Assembly (NCBI RefSeq): GCF_011516885.1
Contig: NZ_WOTD01000007.1
Coordinates: 1-64,000, forward strand
DNA length: 64,000 nucleotides
Source of the DNA: Acetobacter lambici
GTDB taxonomy: Bacteria; Pseudomonadota; Alphaproteobacteria; Acetobacterales; Acetobacteraceae
Reading direction: 5' to 3'
The position numbers and the translations under genes were made by a program. Shown here piece after piece: positions 36,438 through 45,273 of the stretch. Below the pieces are notes generated by a model that saw only the letters and a program-made list of their open reading frames with translations, was not told where the DNA came from and did no database searches. Each line of letters opens with the position of its first letter. Positions within the stretch are counted from its first letter, which is position 1.

Positions 36438-36824
36438 ATGGATGTGGTGCCCCCTTTGCCCCATGGTGCGGCCGGGACCGAACGCAGTGTGTGCGATGTA
36501 ATGGAGCATCTGGTGAGTTTGCTGGATGAGACCTGCCAGGATTTTATGGGGGTGCAGCGCGTGGTGGGCGAGAATATGTCCGTAGCTCCCTTGAGCGATG
36601 CGGACGTGCAGGCTCTGCAAAGGCTGGATTCGGCCACACAGACGGTGGAAGCCGTGTCCACCGTGCTGAAAAATCTGGTGGCCTGTTATGGGCAACGCGA
36701 TGAACAACCGCTTGATGTTGGCGTGTTGAGCCATGGCGTAAAACTCTGCCATGTTATTCAGGTGCTCCGTAATGGTGCTCAGGCCGAAAGCACCTGCCAC
36801 TCGGGCGAAGTGGACCTGTTCTAA
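36438..36824 (+). CDS. cheT: CheT-like chemotaxis phosphatase candidate
   Basis: A 128-residue, mostly helical protein that closes the che operon. It contains D64-S-A-T-Q68 in ALQRLDSATQTVEAVSTVL, a match to the DxxxQ catalytic motif of CheZ-type phosphatases. The S. meliloti gene after cheD encodes CheT, reported to have DxxxQ and to act on CheY1-P, so motif and synteny agree. GGAGAGGA lies upstream of ATG 36438; the earlier frame from 36204 is a shadow of cheD. The protein ends EVDLF. A hairpin terminator follows 34 bp later. Confidence 0.7.
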   Translation: MDVVPPLPHGAAGTERSVCDVMEHLVSLLDETCQDFMGVQRVVGENMSVAPLSDADVQALQRLDSATQTVEAVSTVLKNLVACYGQRDEQPLDVGVLSHGVKLCHVIQVLRNGAQAESTCHSGEVDLF

Positions 36825-36857
36825 CTCCCTTATTAATGTCCGATAAAATATATGTCT

Positions 36858-36887
36858 GGCCCGCTGTTATGGCGGGCCTTTCTGTTT
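36858..36887 (+). terminator. Terminator of the chemotaxis operon
   Basis: GGCCCGC (36858-36864) pairs with GCGGGCC (36872-36878), followed by TTTCTGTTT. It lies between the convergent cheT and O-antigen-ligase-like genes; on the minus strand it is followed by an AT-rich run and may work there too. Confidence 0.8.
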
Positions 36888-38199
36888 AGTGCGTGCCAGT
36901 GCCAGTGCCAGTGCCAGTGCCAGTGCCAGTGCTCTGTGTGCCGCTGGTTGCTCTGGCCTGCGCCAGCCCCCACCCGACCATAAGGAACACCCATCCCGCA
37001 GTGCGCTCGGTAAAGAGGGAACTGGTTGAGGCAAGCGGCCAGAACAGCATGCACAGCGTAATAAAGAGCATGGACGGCATAAGCTCCTTGCTGGCAAGGG
37101 CTGCCAGAAACAGCGTTTTCCACCAGATCAGAACGGTGCAGACAAACAGCAGCAGACCGGCCAACCCCGCCGTGGTGGCGATTTCCAGATAAATGTTGTG
37201 TGGGTGAATGTTGCACCCTGTCGCAATTTCCTGCCCTGCGACTAGGTGGGCAAATTGCGGTATGCCATAGACATAGGTTGTCTCGGCGCAGTGCGCGCGA
37301 AAACCGTTATACCCCACACCGAGCAGGGGGTGGGCGTGGACCATGTTGAGCGCGCGCATATAAATCTGGCCATAGGCAGATTGCGAAAAATGCCCGATCT
37401 GCTGCACAAAATGCAGTACCAGCTTGTCATAGGCCGGGGGGGAGAGGAAGGGCAGAAGGGCCAGACCGACAAACCCGGACAAGGTGGCCAGAATAACCGG
37501 CACTCTGGTTGTTTTGACCAGCAAGGCACACAGGAAAAACCCAAAAAGCACAAGGAGTGCGGGCATTCTTTGCCCGATAATGACCATGGTCAGCAGCAAA
37601 AAGGACATAACGCCCAATGCGAGCAGTTTTTTGCCGGGTTCCTTAGCCTGCACCATGCGCATGGGGTAGATCATTAATCCGGGGAACATAATGACCATAA
37701 GCGGTGGCCCGGCGCGTGGTTCAAAAAAAGGGCCGGTCAGAGCGCCATCTTTCCAGCGGGCATATCCCCAGATATTGACCCCGAACAGATACTGCTCCCA
37801 GCACTGGCTGATCAGCCAGACCCCGGCCAGCGTTACACTCAGGCCAAGCCACTGCTGTTTTTGTCTGCTATCAAGCAGCCATTCCTCCAGTGCTTTGGCA
37901 AAAACAAAGTACCGCACGAGTGCAATAGATTCCATAAGGGTATGTGCGGACCCGTTGAGTGTGGAAGATACAACAATAAGCCCCCACAAACCCATGGCAT
38001 ATGGGAACCATCCGTGCAGCAGGCAGTAATAACGTTTGTTAAAAAATGAGTGCAGTAAAAAACTTATTCCAATGAACAGAATAATCAGATCGGCTATGGC
38101 ACGGCCCCGTAACTGAAAAAAGGGCAGAAAGACGCAGAGTACGAAAGCAAGTTTTTTTAAATTTGCATCACAGAACATAAAAATGTTTTTCACGGTCAT
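36886..38199 (-). CDS. O-antigen ligase/polymerase family membrane protein (WaaL/Wzy-like)
   Basis: A 437-residue integral membrane protein with 10 or more hydrophobic segments and a large periplasmic loop containing LNMVHAHPLLGVGYNGFRAHCAE ... CNIHPHNIYLEIATTAGLAGLLLF. The HPHNxYLE motif is the hallmark of the Wzy_C/O-antigen ligase superfamily, which transfers or polymerises undecaprenyl-linked glycans in the periplasm. ATG 38199 has GGAG upstream; an in-frame TTG at 38214 is less likely. The C-terminus is a (Thr-Gly) repeat encoded by hexamers. Its place inside the motility cluster suggests a role in surface or appendage glycans, which is inference. Confidence 0.85.
   Translation of the reverse strand: MTVKNIFMFCDANLKKLAFVLCVFLPFFQLRGRAIADLIILFIGISFLLHSFFNKRYYCLLHGWFPYAMGLWGLIVVSSTLNGSAHTLMESIALVRYFVFAKALEEWLLDSRQKQQWLGLSVTLAGVWLISQCWEQYLFGVNIWGYARWKDGALTGPFFEPRAGPPLMVIMFPGLMIYPMRMVQAKEPGKKLLALGVMSFLLLTMVIIGQRMPALLVLFGFFLCALLVKTTRVPVILATLSGFVGLALLPFLSPPAYDKLVLHFVQQIGHFSQSAYGQIYMRALNMVHAHPLLGVGYNGFRAHCAETTYVYGIPQFAHLVAGQEIATGCNIHPHNIYLEIATTAGLAGLLLFVCTVLIWWKTLFLAALASKELMPSMLFITLCMLFWPLASTSSLFTERTAGWVFLMVGWGLAQARATSGTQSTGTGTGTGTGTGTH
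36895..36930 (-). repeat. Hexanucleotide repeat (GCCAGT)6 in the ligase-like gene
   Basis: Six perfect tandem copies of GCCAGT (ACTGGC on the coding strand) encode alternating Thr-Gly at the extreme C-terminus, directly before the stop. A 6-bp unit keeps the frame, so copy-number changes would only change tail length. Confidence 0.95.
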
Positions 38200-38672
38200 G
38201 CCAAGGCTCTCCAATTACACAAAGATTAAAAGACTCTGTGCGGGAAAGCTATTCTTAAATAATGCGTCATTCTGGGTATGCGTTAAGGGTATGCTCAGGA
38301 CAAAGACCGGCTCTGTTGTGGTGGAGCTTTGTATGCTGTTTGGAAATATCCTTATTTTTTAAGAGTATTTTGTAAGTATTTTCTGAATTTTGTTGTGTAT
38401 ATGGCTCGCTATTTTGGTTGGGCATATGTAGGGTTGAGCGCGCCGCTGTGGGTGTTCAGGCTATAGGAATGCCAGAGATGGTGCGGGTGTCAGAAGGTAA
38501 AACAGTCTGATGCAGCCGGTTGTTTTCCACAGCAGGTGCATGGTCAAGCCCTTGCAGCCCTTCGGTCTGTGGAGGGGGCGGGGCAGTATTTGGGCGGAAG
38601 CACACCCGACCTGCCGTTGGTGTAGGCTGGTCGGGTGCTTTTGTCTGGCGTGCGGCGCAGGGGCAGCGCCAA
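38200..38672. other. AT-rich intergenic region between the ligase-like gene and flhF
   Basis: No supported gene is present. The left half (about 38220-38440) is strongly AT-rich and probably holds the promoter of the ligase-like gene; the right half is GC-richer and contains the hairpin at 38603-38637. Short frames here do not have convincing starts or codon use. Confidence 0.55.
38603..38641. terminator. Strong hairpin downstream of flhF
   Basis: CACCCGACC (38603-38611) pairs with GGTCGGGTG (38629-38637), followed on the plus strand by CTTTT. It lies 36 bp after the flhF stop; the T-run orientation favours plus-strand termination, but the stem could also end the minus-strand flhA-flhF transcript. 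Confidence 0.55.
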
Positions 38673-39533
38673 TCAGGAGGGGAGGGTCAGCAGCCGGTTT
38701 GCCAGAATGGGGGCGTTGAGCGGCACTAGCCCGCCCACAATGGAGGACGAGCAACTGCCATAGGTCAGGGTCAGACCACAGGCGGCGGCGGCAATAATGC
38801 CCCCAACCCGGCCCGCCTGATCCATTTTGCTGGCAACCATGGTGGTCGCTCCGCGTTGAGCAAAGGCATAGCCAATATCGGCCGATTCCTCGGCATCCAG
38901 CCCGGCGGGCAGGACAAGGCTGAGCGTTGCGCCAACGCGTTCGACCATCTGCATCATTTTGCCCATGCTTACGGGGGAGTAGACGCAAATACCGGGCAGA
39001 TCGACCAGAATGGGCTGCCCCGGCTCCTTGTGGCGCACGGCGTCGGCCAGAATTTCGGACGTGCTGCCCTGAATAATGGGAATGTTATAGGGCTGGAGCA
39101 GGGCGGAAAGCTTGGCAAAGCTGCCTGCCGTATGGTCGCACGCAATAATCAGCGGTGGGGGGCTGTTTTTGTGTTCCTCGGCAAGAATGTAGCGCGCGGC
39201 CAGTTTGGCCAGCACCAGCGTTTTGCCAGAGCCAGACGCCCCACCAAAGGCAAGGGGAGCCTCCGTTGCGTCAGGCAGGGTGCCAAAGGACAGAACATTG
39301 TTCAGCCCATCCGCCAGAGTTTTACCCGCAAGGGCATGGATAAGCGGCTGGGGCACGGAGTGCCAGCGCAGAATGTCCTCTACCGTCAGGTGGCTGACCG
39401 GCAGGGCCACGCCACTGGTCGCGTTTGTGGAGTTCTCCGCCACCTGTTCGGGCACGGATAACTCCTCCCGCGTGTTTCCCTGACGGCGCTCCGCAGCCTT
39501 CTGGCTTGCGGTGTCGGAGGGACTATCCTGCAT
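38673..39533 (-). CDS. flhF: FlhF-like SRP-family GTPase (short form)
   Basis: A 286-residue protein with a P-loop GGASGSGKT (97-105), a G3-like region VDLPGICVYS and a G4/closing region ASKMDQAGRVGGIIAAA, which is the SRP-GTPase pattern. It directly follows flhA (35 bp), as FlhF does. It is shorter than typical FlhF because the N-terminal basic domain is reduced to about 90 mostly polar residues. The VSHLTVEDILRWHSVPQPL segment resembles an SRP N-domain. FlhF controls flagellar placement, usually with FlhG; no flhG lies in the window. Confidence 0.8.
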   Translation of the reverse strand: MQDSPSDTASQKAAERRQGNTREELSVPEQVAENSTNATSGVALPVSHLTVEDILRWHSVPQPLIHALAGKTLADGLNNVLSFGTLPDATEAPLAFGGASGSGKTLVLAKLAARYILAEEHKNSPPPLIIACDHTAGSFAKLSALLQPYNIPIIQGSTSEILADAVRHKEPGQPILVDLPGICVYSPVSMGKMMQMVERVGATLSLVLPAGLDAEESADIGYAFAQRGATTMVASKMDQAGRVGGIIAAAACGLTLTYGSCSSSIVGGLVPLNAPILANRLLTLPS

Positions 39534-39568
39534 ATTCTACTCCCATGGTGCGGTCTTCTGGCGGACTG

Positions 39569-41764
39569 TCACGATATGGTCGCAACCGTCTTGATCCGGG
39601 CACGAGGGTATATCTCAGCTTGTGACAGAACGGAAATGGAAGGACGGACCCGTTCGACAATGGCGTGCATGGAATCTCTTACAGGGGAGGCGACAACAAT
39701 AACCGGAATTTCGCCGTTAGTGGAAAGGGCGTTAAATGTATCGCGCAGTTTTCCCACAAAAACATTGAGCATGGAAGGTGGCATGGCCAGCTTACGGTCT
39801 TCTGCCGGGCCGGTAATATGCGCCATAAAATCCGATTCCCATTTGGAGGAGAGGGTGACAATGGGAATATACCCACCCGGCCCCACCAGTGTGTTGCAGA
39901 TCTGGCGCGACAGACGCACGCGCACATGGTTGGTCAGCGGCTGAATGCCGCGCAGGCCCATGCCGCAGGCTTCCTGAATACTTTCCAAAATTGTGGGCAG
40001 GTCACGGATGGAAACCCGCTCGGCCAACAGGGCCTGCAACACGCGCTGCACGGTGCTGAGCGGCACCTGCGAGGGAATAAGGTCGTTGATCAGCTTCTGC
40101 TGCTCACGCGGCATATCGTCCAGCAGGGCCTGTGTTGCCACGTAGGTCAGCAGGTCGGGCAGGTTCTGGCGCACCATCTCGCTCAGATGGGTCACAATCA
40201 CACTGGCCGGGTCCACCACGGTGCAGTTCAGGGCCATGGCTTTGGTTTTCTGGGCGGGGTCTATCCACACCGCAGGCAGGCCAAAGGCGGGCTCGGTCGT
40301 TTTTTCACCCGGTATGGGAGGCACGCCGCCCGAGGGGGTCATGGCCAGCAGCTTGTGGGGTTTGACCTCGCCCGATGCAATCTCGATCTCCTTCAGCCTG
40401 ATGACGTATTTTTCCGAAGGCAGATGGATGTTGTCCTGAATACGCACAGGCGGGGTGACAAAGCCCATTTCTGTTGCAACCGAGCGGCGTAGCGCCTTGA
40501 TCTGTTCGGCAAGCTGGGGGGTGTCTCCACCTGTTAAGGGCAGCAGGCCAAAGCCCAGCTCAAGACGGAGCAGGTCCAGTTTGAGAATTTCGGAAATGGG
40601 GGAGGCTGTGGGTTGCGGGGTAATTTCGGTTACGTCGCCATCGCTGTCGGCGGCGGGGGCGCGGCTCCGCAGCCATGCACCTGTGCCCGCGGCTGCGGCA
40701 ATAGCCAGAAAGGGGAAAGCAGGCAGGCCGGGCATAAGTGCGAACAGAGCGGACAGGGCAGCAGCCACCCCCAGCGGCTTGGCGTTGCCACTGAGCTGGC
40801 GGGCCAGAATAACGTCGGCCGTGCCATCTGTTCCGCCCTTGGTCACCACAATACCGGCAGCAGTGGAGACCAGCAGTGCTGGTATTTGCGAGACAAGACC
40901 ATCGCCCACGGTCAGCATGGTAAAGGTGCTGGCGGCCTCGCTGAGCGGCATGCCGTGGCGGAGCACGCCAATGGTCAGCCCCCCCACGATGTTGATGGCG
41001 GTGATGATGATGCTGGCAATGGCATCGCCACGCACAAACTTGGCCGCACCATCCATGGAGCCGTAAAAGGCACTTTCCTCTTCCAGTTCCTTGCGCTTGG
41101 TGCGGGCGGTGCGTTCGTTAATCGCGCCGGAGGCCAGATCCGCGTCAATGGCCATCTGCTTACCCGGAATGGAGTCCAGGAAGAAGCGGGCCGCGACCTC
41201 GGCAATACGCCCAGACCCCTTGGTGATGACCATAAAGTTCACGACCAGCAGGATACAGAAGATGATCCCCCCGATGACCACATCCCCACCCATAAGGAAC
41301 CCGCCAAAGGCTGCCACAACGTGGCCAGCGGCATAGGGGCCTTCGCTCCCGTGGCTCAGGATCAGCCGGGTTGTGGCGATTTCGAGCGACAGGCGCAACA
41401 GGGTGGTGAGCAGCAAAAGGGTGGGGAAAGAGGTAAAGTCCAGCGGCCGCTCAAGGAACAGGGCCACCATCAGCACCAGCACCGAGGAGGTGATGGAGAT
41501 GGACAGCCCCATATCCAGAATAAAGGTGGGCAGCGGCAGGATAAGGATGGACAGCAAAAGCACCACGCCCAGAGCCAGCCCGATATCGGTGCCCGGCACG
41601 GCGGCGCGCCATGGCAGGGCTTTCCACCCACCATTGCGCAGCGTGCCCATAGCATGGGTCAGCAGGCGTGAACCCGAGGCCAGCCTTGTGCGTGCGGCCG
41701 CGGTCCTGTCCGCCAGTTTGCCAGCAGCGGCTTTTTTGACCGAGTTGCCATCGGCAGTATCCAA
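39569..41764 (-). CDS. flhA: Flagellar export gate protein FlhA
   Basis: A 731-residue FlhA with an N-terminal membrane domain of about eight helices, the FHIPEP-family signature RPLDFTSFPTLLLLTTLLRL and the cytoplasmic loop EVAARFFLDSIPGKQMAIDADL. The large cytoplasmic C-domain (from about 390) forms the nonameric docking ring for chaperone-cargo complexes. The chosen TTG 41764 has GGGAAC 8 nt upstream. The N-terminal 50 residues before the first helix are longer and more basic than in many homologues. It heads a flhA-flhF transcript. Confidence 0.96.
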   Translation of the reverse strand: MDTADGNSVKKAAAGKLADRTAAARTRLASGSRLLTHAMGTLRNGGWKALPWRAAVPGTDIGLALGVVLLLSILILPLPTFILDMGLSISITSSVLVLMVALFLERPLDFTSFPTLLLLTTLLRLSLEIATTRLILSHGSEGPYAAGHVVAAFGGFLMGGDVVIGGIIFCILLVVNFMVITKGSGRIAEVAARFFLDSIPGKQMAIDADLASGAINERTARTKRKELEEESAFYGSMDGAAKFVRGDAIASIIITAINIVGGLTIGVLRHGMPLSEAASTFTMLTVGDGLVSQIPALLVSTAAGIVVTKGGTDGTADVILARQLSGNAKPLGVAAALSALFALMPGLPAFPFLAIAAAAGTGAWLRSRAPAADSDGDVTEITPQPTASPISEILKLDLLRLELGFGLLPLTGGDTPQLAEQIKALRRSVATEMGFVTPPVRIQDNIHLPSEKYVIRLKEIEIASGEVKPHKLLAMTPSGGVPPIPGEKTTEPAFGLPAVWIDPAQKTKAMALNCTVVDPASVIVTHLSEMVRQNLPDLLTYVATQALLDDMPREQQKLINDLIPSQVPLSTVQRVLQALLAERVSIRDLPTILESIQEACGMGLRGIQPLTNHVRVRLSRQICNTLVGPGGYIPIVTLSSKWESDFMAHITGPAEDRKLAMPPSMLNVFVGKLRDTFNALSTNGEIPVIVVASPVRDSMHAIVERVRPSISVLSQAEIYPRARIKTVATIS

Positions 41765-41819
41765 GAACTACGTTCCCTTTTGTGTTTTTGGCGGCACGGT
41801 TTATGGCGGATTCCGTAAC

Positions 41820-41839
41820 GGTTCATCCTGCTATGAACC
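41820..41839. promoter_or_regulatory. 7-bp inverted repeat in the divergent flhA/TPR-GT region
   Basis: GGTTCAT (41820-41826) and ATGAACC (41833-41839) are separated by 6 nt. The repeat lies 56 bp upstream of flhA in the 276-bp divergent gap and has no T-run, so an operator is more likely than a terminator. No other gene is seen in this gap. Confidence 0.35.
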
Positions 41840-42040
41840 ATGACAGAGTGCGCCTTTAAGGCCCATGTCCGTGCGACACAAGTACAGTTATCACCAAGTG
41901 CAATCCAAGGCCAGAAAATGGTTCTGGCGGGTTTTGCTCTTTGGCGTGTCTGGTGCGGGCGTGGGTGGGTATGGTTAAGTCCGGCCGGTATGGTAAGGTC
42001 AGGGCAGATCACTGGCGGGATATTGAGGGTTTAAGGCAGT

Positions 42041-43633
42041 ATGGAAGAGATCTGGGAACCAGCAAAGGCCAATATGCACAAGCTGATGGCGCGCAAAAAA
42101 GCCGTTATGCTGGCCCCCACTCCAGCCAGCGTTGGGGCGCTGTGCGAGGCATTCTGCGCGGGTAGCCTGCCGCATGAGGCTGTGACCCTTTCGCTCGAAA
42201 TGGTGCAGCGTGAGCCTGATAACCCGCATTATCTGTTAATTGCGGCGCTGGTTCTGACCAACCATGTTTTTCGGTACGATATTGCCGCCGCCCTGCTGCG
42301 CAAGCTTGCACTGCTGGAGCCAGATAATTATGGGGTCAAAATCCTGCTGGCGCAGGCTCTGATCGTTAATGGTGATCTGGCCGGAGGGTCGGGGATTTTT
42401 GCCGAGGTGATCAAGCGTTATCCCGAGCAGCGTGTGTTTTCGGCCCTTCAGATCTCCCAGATATTCATACGCATGGGCTACCCAAGGGAGGCGCTGGATA
42501 TTCTTCTGTTTGCTGTTCAGCTCGAACCTTCCAACCCCATGCTCTATAATACCATTGGCTGTGCGCTGGGGTGCCTGAACCGTTCGGATGAGGCCCGTCC
42601 GTGGTACGAACAGGCCCAACGCATGGCCCCCGAGGACGAGGGCGTTCTGCTCGGCCATACTATGGTCCTGCTCAAAAGCGGGCATTATGGCAAGGGCTGG
42701 GAACTGTTTGCCCAACGGCGCAACAAGTTAACGGCTGTGACCAAATGGTTCGGCCAGTTCCCCCAACTCCAGTGTGGTGATGTGGTCGCGGACAAAACCA
42801 TTGCCCTGTATCAGGAGCAGGGGCTGGGGGACACGCTTCAGTTCATCCGCTTCGCCGCGATTTTGGTGGAGCGGGGCGCGCGGGTTACGGTTGCGGTCGG
42901 GGCGGAAATGGTGCGCCTGCTGAGTATGTCCTGCCCGGACCTGATCGTGCGGGACGTGGCGCAGTTGGTTCTTGATGAGACGTTTGATTACGTTCTGCCC
43001 ATTCCCAGCCTGCCGTGTGTTACCAACATGCAGACCATTGCGGATATTCCCGGCACGGTGCCCTACCTGCGGGCGGACCCGAAGGATGTGGCGCGGTTTG
43101 CGGGCCGGTTGCCTGCGCGTGGTCCGCGTATTGGCCTTGTCTGGTCGGGAGATAGGCGGACCAATGCGGTGGACGTTATGGCCGACCAACTCCGTTCCAC
43201 CACGCTGGCGGTCATGGGGGCGGCACTGACCCCGGTGGATGCAGCACTTGTTTGCCTACAGTTCGGCAAACCGCGGGAAGATATGGAGAACTGGCACGGT
43301 CAGCCGCTTTGCGACCCCATGGGGGAGGTCAAGGATATGGCCGACACCGCCGCGATCATAGAAAATCTGGATCTTGTCATTTCGGTCGACACCTCCGTCC
43401 TGCATCTGGCGGGTGCTCTGGGCAAGCCGGTGTGGCTGCTCAGCCGGTGGGATGCATGCTGGCGGTGGGGGGAGGCGGGGGACACGTCGCCTTGGTACCC
43501 CTCCTTGCGTATTTTTCGGCCGCAGGAACGTTCGTTTCAGCCGGTGCTGGAGCAGATGGGGCAGGCTCTGCGGGCATGGGTGGGCGCGTGGCATGCGGCG
43601 CACCCACAGGGGACGCAGGCCACGTCCCTCTGA
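42041..43633 (+). CDS. TPR protein with C-terminal glycosyltransferase-like domain, copy 1
   Basis: A 530-residue protein. Residues about 35-245 form TPR-type helical repeats (LSLEMVQREPDNPHYLLIAALVL; ALDILLFAVQLEPSNPMLYNTIGCALGCLNRSDEARPWYEQA). The C-terminal half is a GT-B/GT9-like domain with LYQEQGLGDTLQFIRF, PRIGLVWSGDRRT and VISVDTSVLHLAGALGKPVWLL. Such TPR-glycosyltransferase fusions are known in alphaproteobacteria; Caulobacter FlmG, a TPR-GT fusion of another GT type, glycosylates flagellins. The start has AAGG upstream. It is followed by a paralogue 29 bp later. Acceptor specificity is unknown. Confidence 0.8.
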   Translation: MEEIWEPAKANMHKLMARKKAVMLAPTPASVGALCEAFCAGSLPHEAVTLSLEMVQREPDNPHYLLIAALVLTNHVFRYDIAAALLRKLALLEPDNYGVKILLAQALIVNGDLAGGSGIFAEVIKRYPEQRVFSALQISQIFIRMGYPREALDILLFAVQLEPSNPMLYNTIGCALGCLNRSDEARPWYEQAQRMAPEDEGVLLGHTMVLLKSGHYGKGWELFAQRRNKLTAVTKWFGQFPQLQCGDVVADKTIALYQEQGLGDTLQFIRFAAILVERGARVTVAVGAEMVRLLSMSCPDLIVRDVAQLVLDETFDYVLPIPSLPCVTNMQTIADIPGTVPYLRADPKDVARFAGRLPARGPRIGLVWSGDRRTNAVDVMADQLRSTTLAVMGAALTPVDAALVCLQFGKPREDMENWHGQPLCDPMGEVKDMADTAAIIENLDLVISVDTSVLHLAGALGKPVWLLSRWDACWRWGEAGDTSPWYPSLRIFRPQERSFQPVLEQMGQALRAWVGAWHAAHPQGTQATSL

Positions 43634-43662
43634 TCCACAGCCTTGCAACGCCACAACACTCA

Positions 43663-45273
43663 ATGGACCGACCGATGGAAGACCCAGCAGACGCCCGCGC
43701 CATAAGGCTGCCCAAGGGCATGACCGTGGAAGCGTTGTGGGAGGCAAGGCAGGCCCTTGTGCAGAACCCCACCCCGGAGGGGCTGAAACATCTGGCCCGG
43801 CAGATTTTTGATGTCCAGCAGTACGTGGCGGGTGAGCGTCTGGTGCTGGACGTTATGGCCGCAGATCAGGATAACCTGCCCCTGCTGCTGGCCGGAGCGG
43901 ACCTGCTGGCAAATTATACAACCCGGTATGATGTTGTGGTGGCCGTGCTGGCCAAGGTGCTGGCTGCGTTGCCGCACCTGAGCGAGCTCAAGGTTTTTAT
44001 GGCCGCAGCACTGGTTGCCAAGGGCGATGTTGCTCTGGGCCTGCGTGTTTTTGCCGACATTATGCAAAACCACCCCGAGCACCATGTTGCTGCCTGCGAG
44101 CACCTTGCCGTTGCCCTGCTGGAAGTGGGGTACATGCAGGAAGGCCATACGGTGCTGGACACATGGTTCAGGGACAACAAACCGGTTACCGCCGCGCTGC
44201 TCAACAACATGGGGTGTGTTCTCCAGCGGCTGAACCGCTCGGAGGAAGCCTTGCCGTGGTACAGGCGGGCTCTGGAACTCCAGCCGGACAATGCAGGAAC
44301 CATTATGGGGTATGCCGTGGCCCTGTTCAAAGCCGGACATTATGCACAGGGCGCGCCCTATTACGCCGGGCGTGAAGGCTTGGTGGAGGACACGGTCAGT
44401 TGGTATCGGGCCTTGCCCCGCATGGAAAAAAACACCTCCCTGCACGGCAGGAAGGTTATCCTGTTTCAAGATCAGGGGTTGGGAGATACGCTCCAGTTCA
44501 TACGGTATCTGCCCATGGTGCAGGCGCGGGGGGCGCTGGTTACGGTTGTGGTGCCGACCGGGCTTGTCCGTCTGCTTACCCTGTCTTTTCCTCAGGCGCA
44601 GGTTGTGGCGGAAAAGGATTTTGCTCCGCAGGATGGATACGATCTGGGCTTGCCCATTCCCGATCTGCCCTTTGTTATGGGGCTGCGCACGCCAGCCGAT
44701 ATTATTGCGAATATTCCCTATCTGTTGGCACCCCCTGCGGATGTGGCGCGTTTTGCTGCCCTGCTGGGTGCCCAGCGCCCCCGGATCGGCCTTGTCTGGG
44801 CGGGCAGCAGGCGCACAAAACCCGCCGATGTACTGACCGACCAGCGTCGTTCCGCAACTCTGGAGCAGGTGCTGGGGGCCATAACCCCGGTGGATGCCGC
44901 GCTGGTCAACCTCCAGTTTGCCCCCCGCCGGGAGGACCTTGCCGCATGGAATGGCCAACCCGTGTGCGACCTGATGGACCATGTGCAGGACATGGCCGAT
45001 ACCGCCGCGATTATAGACAATCTGGATCTGGTGATTTCGGTCGATACTTCGGTCGTGCATCTGGCGGGGGCTCTGGGCAAACCCGCGTGGCTGCTCAGCC
45101 GGTGGGATGGATGCTGGCGGTGGGGGGATAGTGGCGAGACATCGCCGTGGTACCCCAATATGCGGATATTCCGCGCGCAGGAGCGCTCATTTGCGCCGGT
45201 GCTGGAGCAGATGGGGCAGGCGCTGCGCACATGGGTTGCCACATGGCAGCCGGGTAAGGGCGAGCTGGACTAA
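43663..45273 (+). CDS. TPR protein with C-terminal glycosyltransferase-like domain, copy 2
   Basis: A 536-residue paralogue of the preceding gene with the same TPR plus GT architecture. The C-terminal block is strongly conserved between the two (FQDQGLGDTLQFIRY; DLVISVDTSVVHLAGALGKP; LLSRWDGCWRWG; ERSFAPVLEQMGQALRTW), while the TPR halves have diverged, which suggests two acceptors or two partner proteins for similar chemistry. ATG 43663 is chosen because the frame upstream to 43252 only shadows copy 1. The two form a transcriptional unit. Confidence 0.8.
   Translation: MDRPMEDPADARAIRLPKGMTVEALWEARQALVQNPTPEGLKHLARQIFDVQQYVAGERLVLDVMAADQDNLPLLLAGADLLANYTTRYDVVVAVLAKVLAALPHLSELKVFMAAALVAKGDVALGLRVFADIMQNHPEHHVAACEHLAVALLEVGYMQEGHTVLDTWFRDNKPVTAALLNNMGCVLQRLNRSEEALPWYRRALELQPDNAGTIMGYAVALFKAGHYAQGAPYYAGREGLVEDTVSWYRALPRMEKNTSLHGRKVILFQDQGLGDTLQFIRYLPMVQARGALVTVVVPTGLVRLLTLSFPQAQVVAEKDFAPQDGYDLGLPIPDLPFVMGLRTPADIIANIPYLLAPPADVARFAALLGAQRPRIGLVWAGSRRTKPADVLTDQRRSATLEQVLGAITPVDAALVNLQFAPRREDLAAWNGQPVCDLMDHVQDMADTAAIIDNLDLVISVDTSVVHLAGALGKPAWLLSRWDGCWRWGDSGETSPWYPNMRIFRAQERSFAPVLEQMGQALRTWVATWQPGKGELD

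Noticed and set aside
36895-36930. Short repeats as a CRISPR array
   Set aside because: The unit is 6 bp with no spacers and lies inside a coding frame. No CRISPR-like repeat-spacer pattern was seen anywhere in the window.
38461-38988. 175-residue minus-strand frame overlapping flhF
   Set aside because: It overlaps flhF in another frame, is Pro/His/Arg/Cys-rich and has no recognisable domain.
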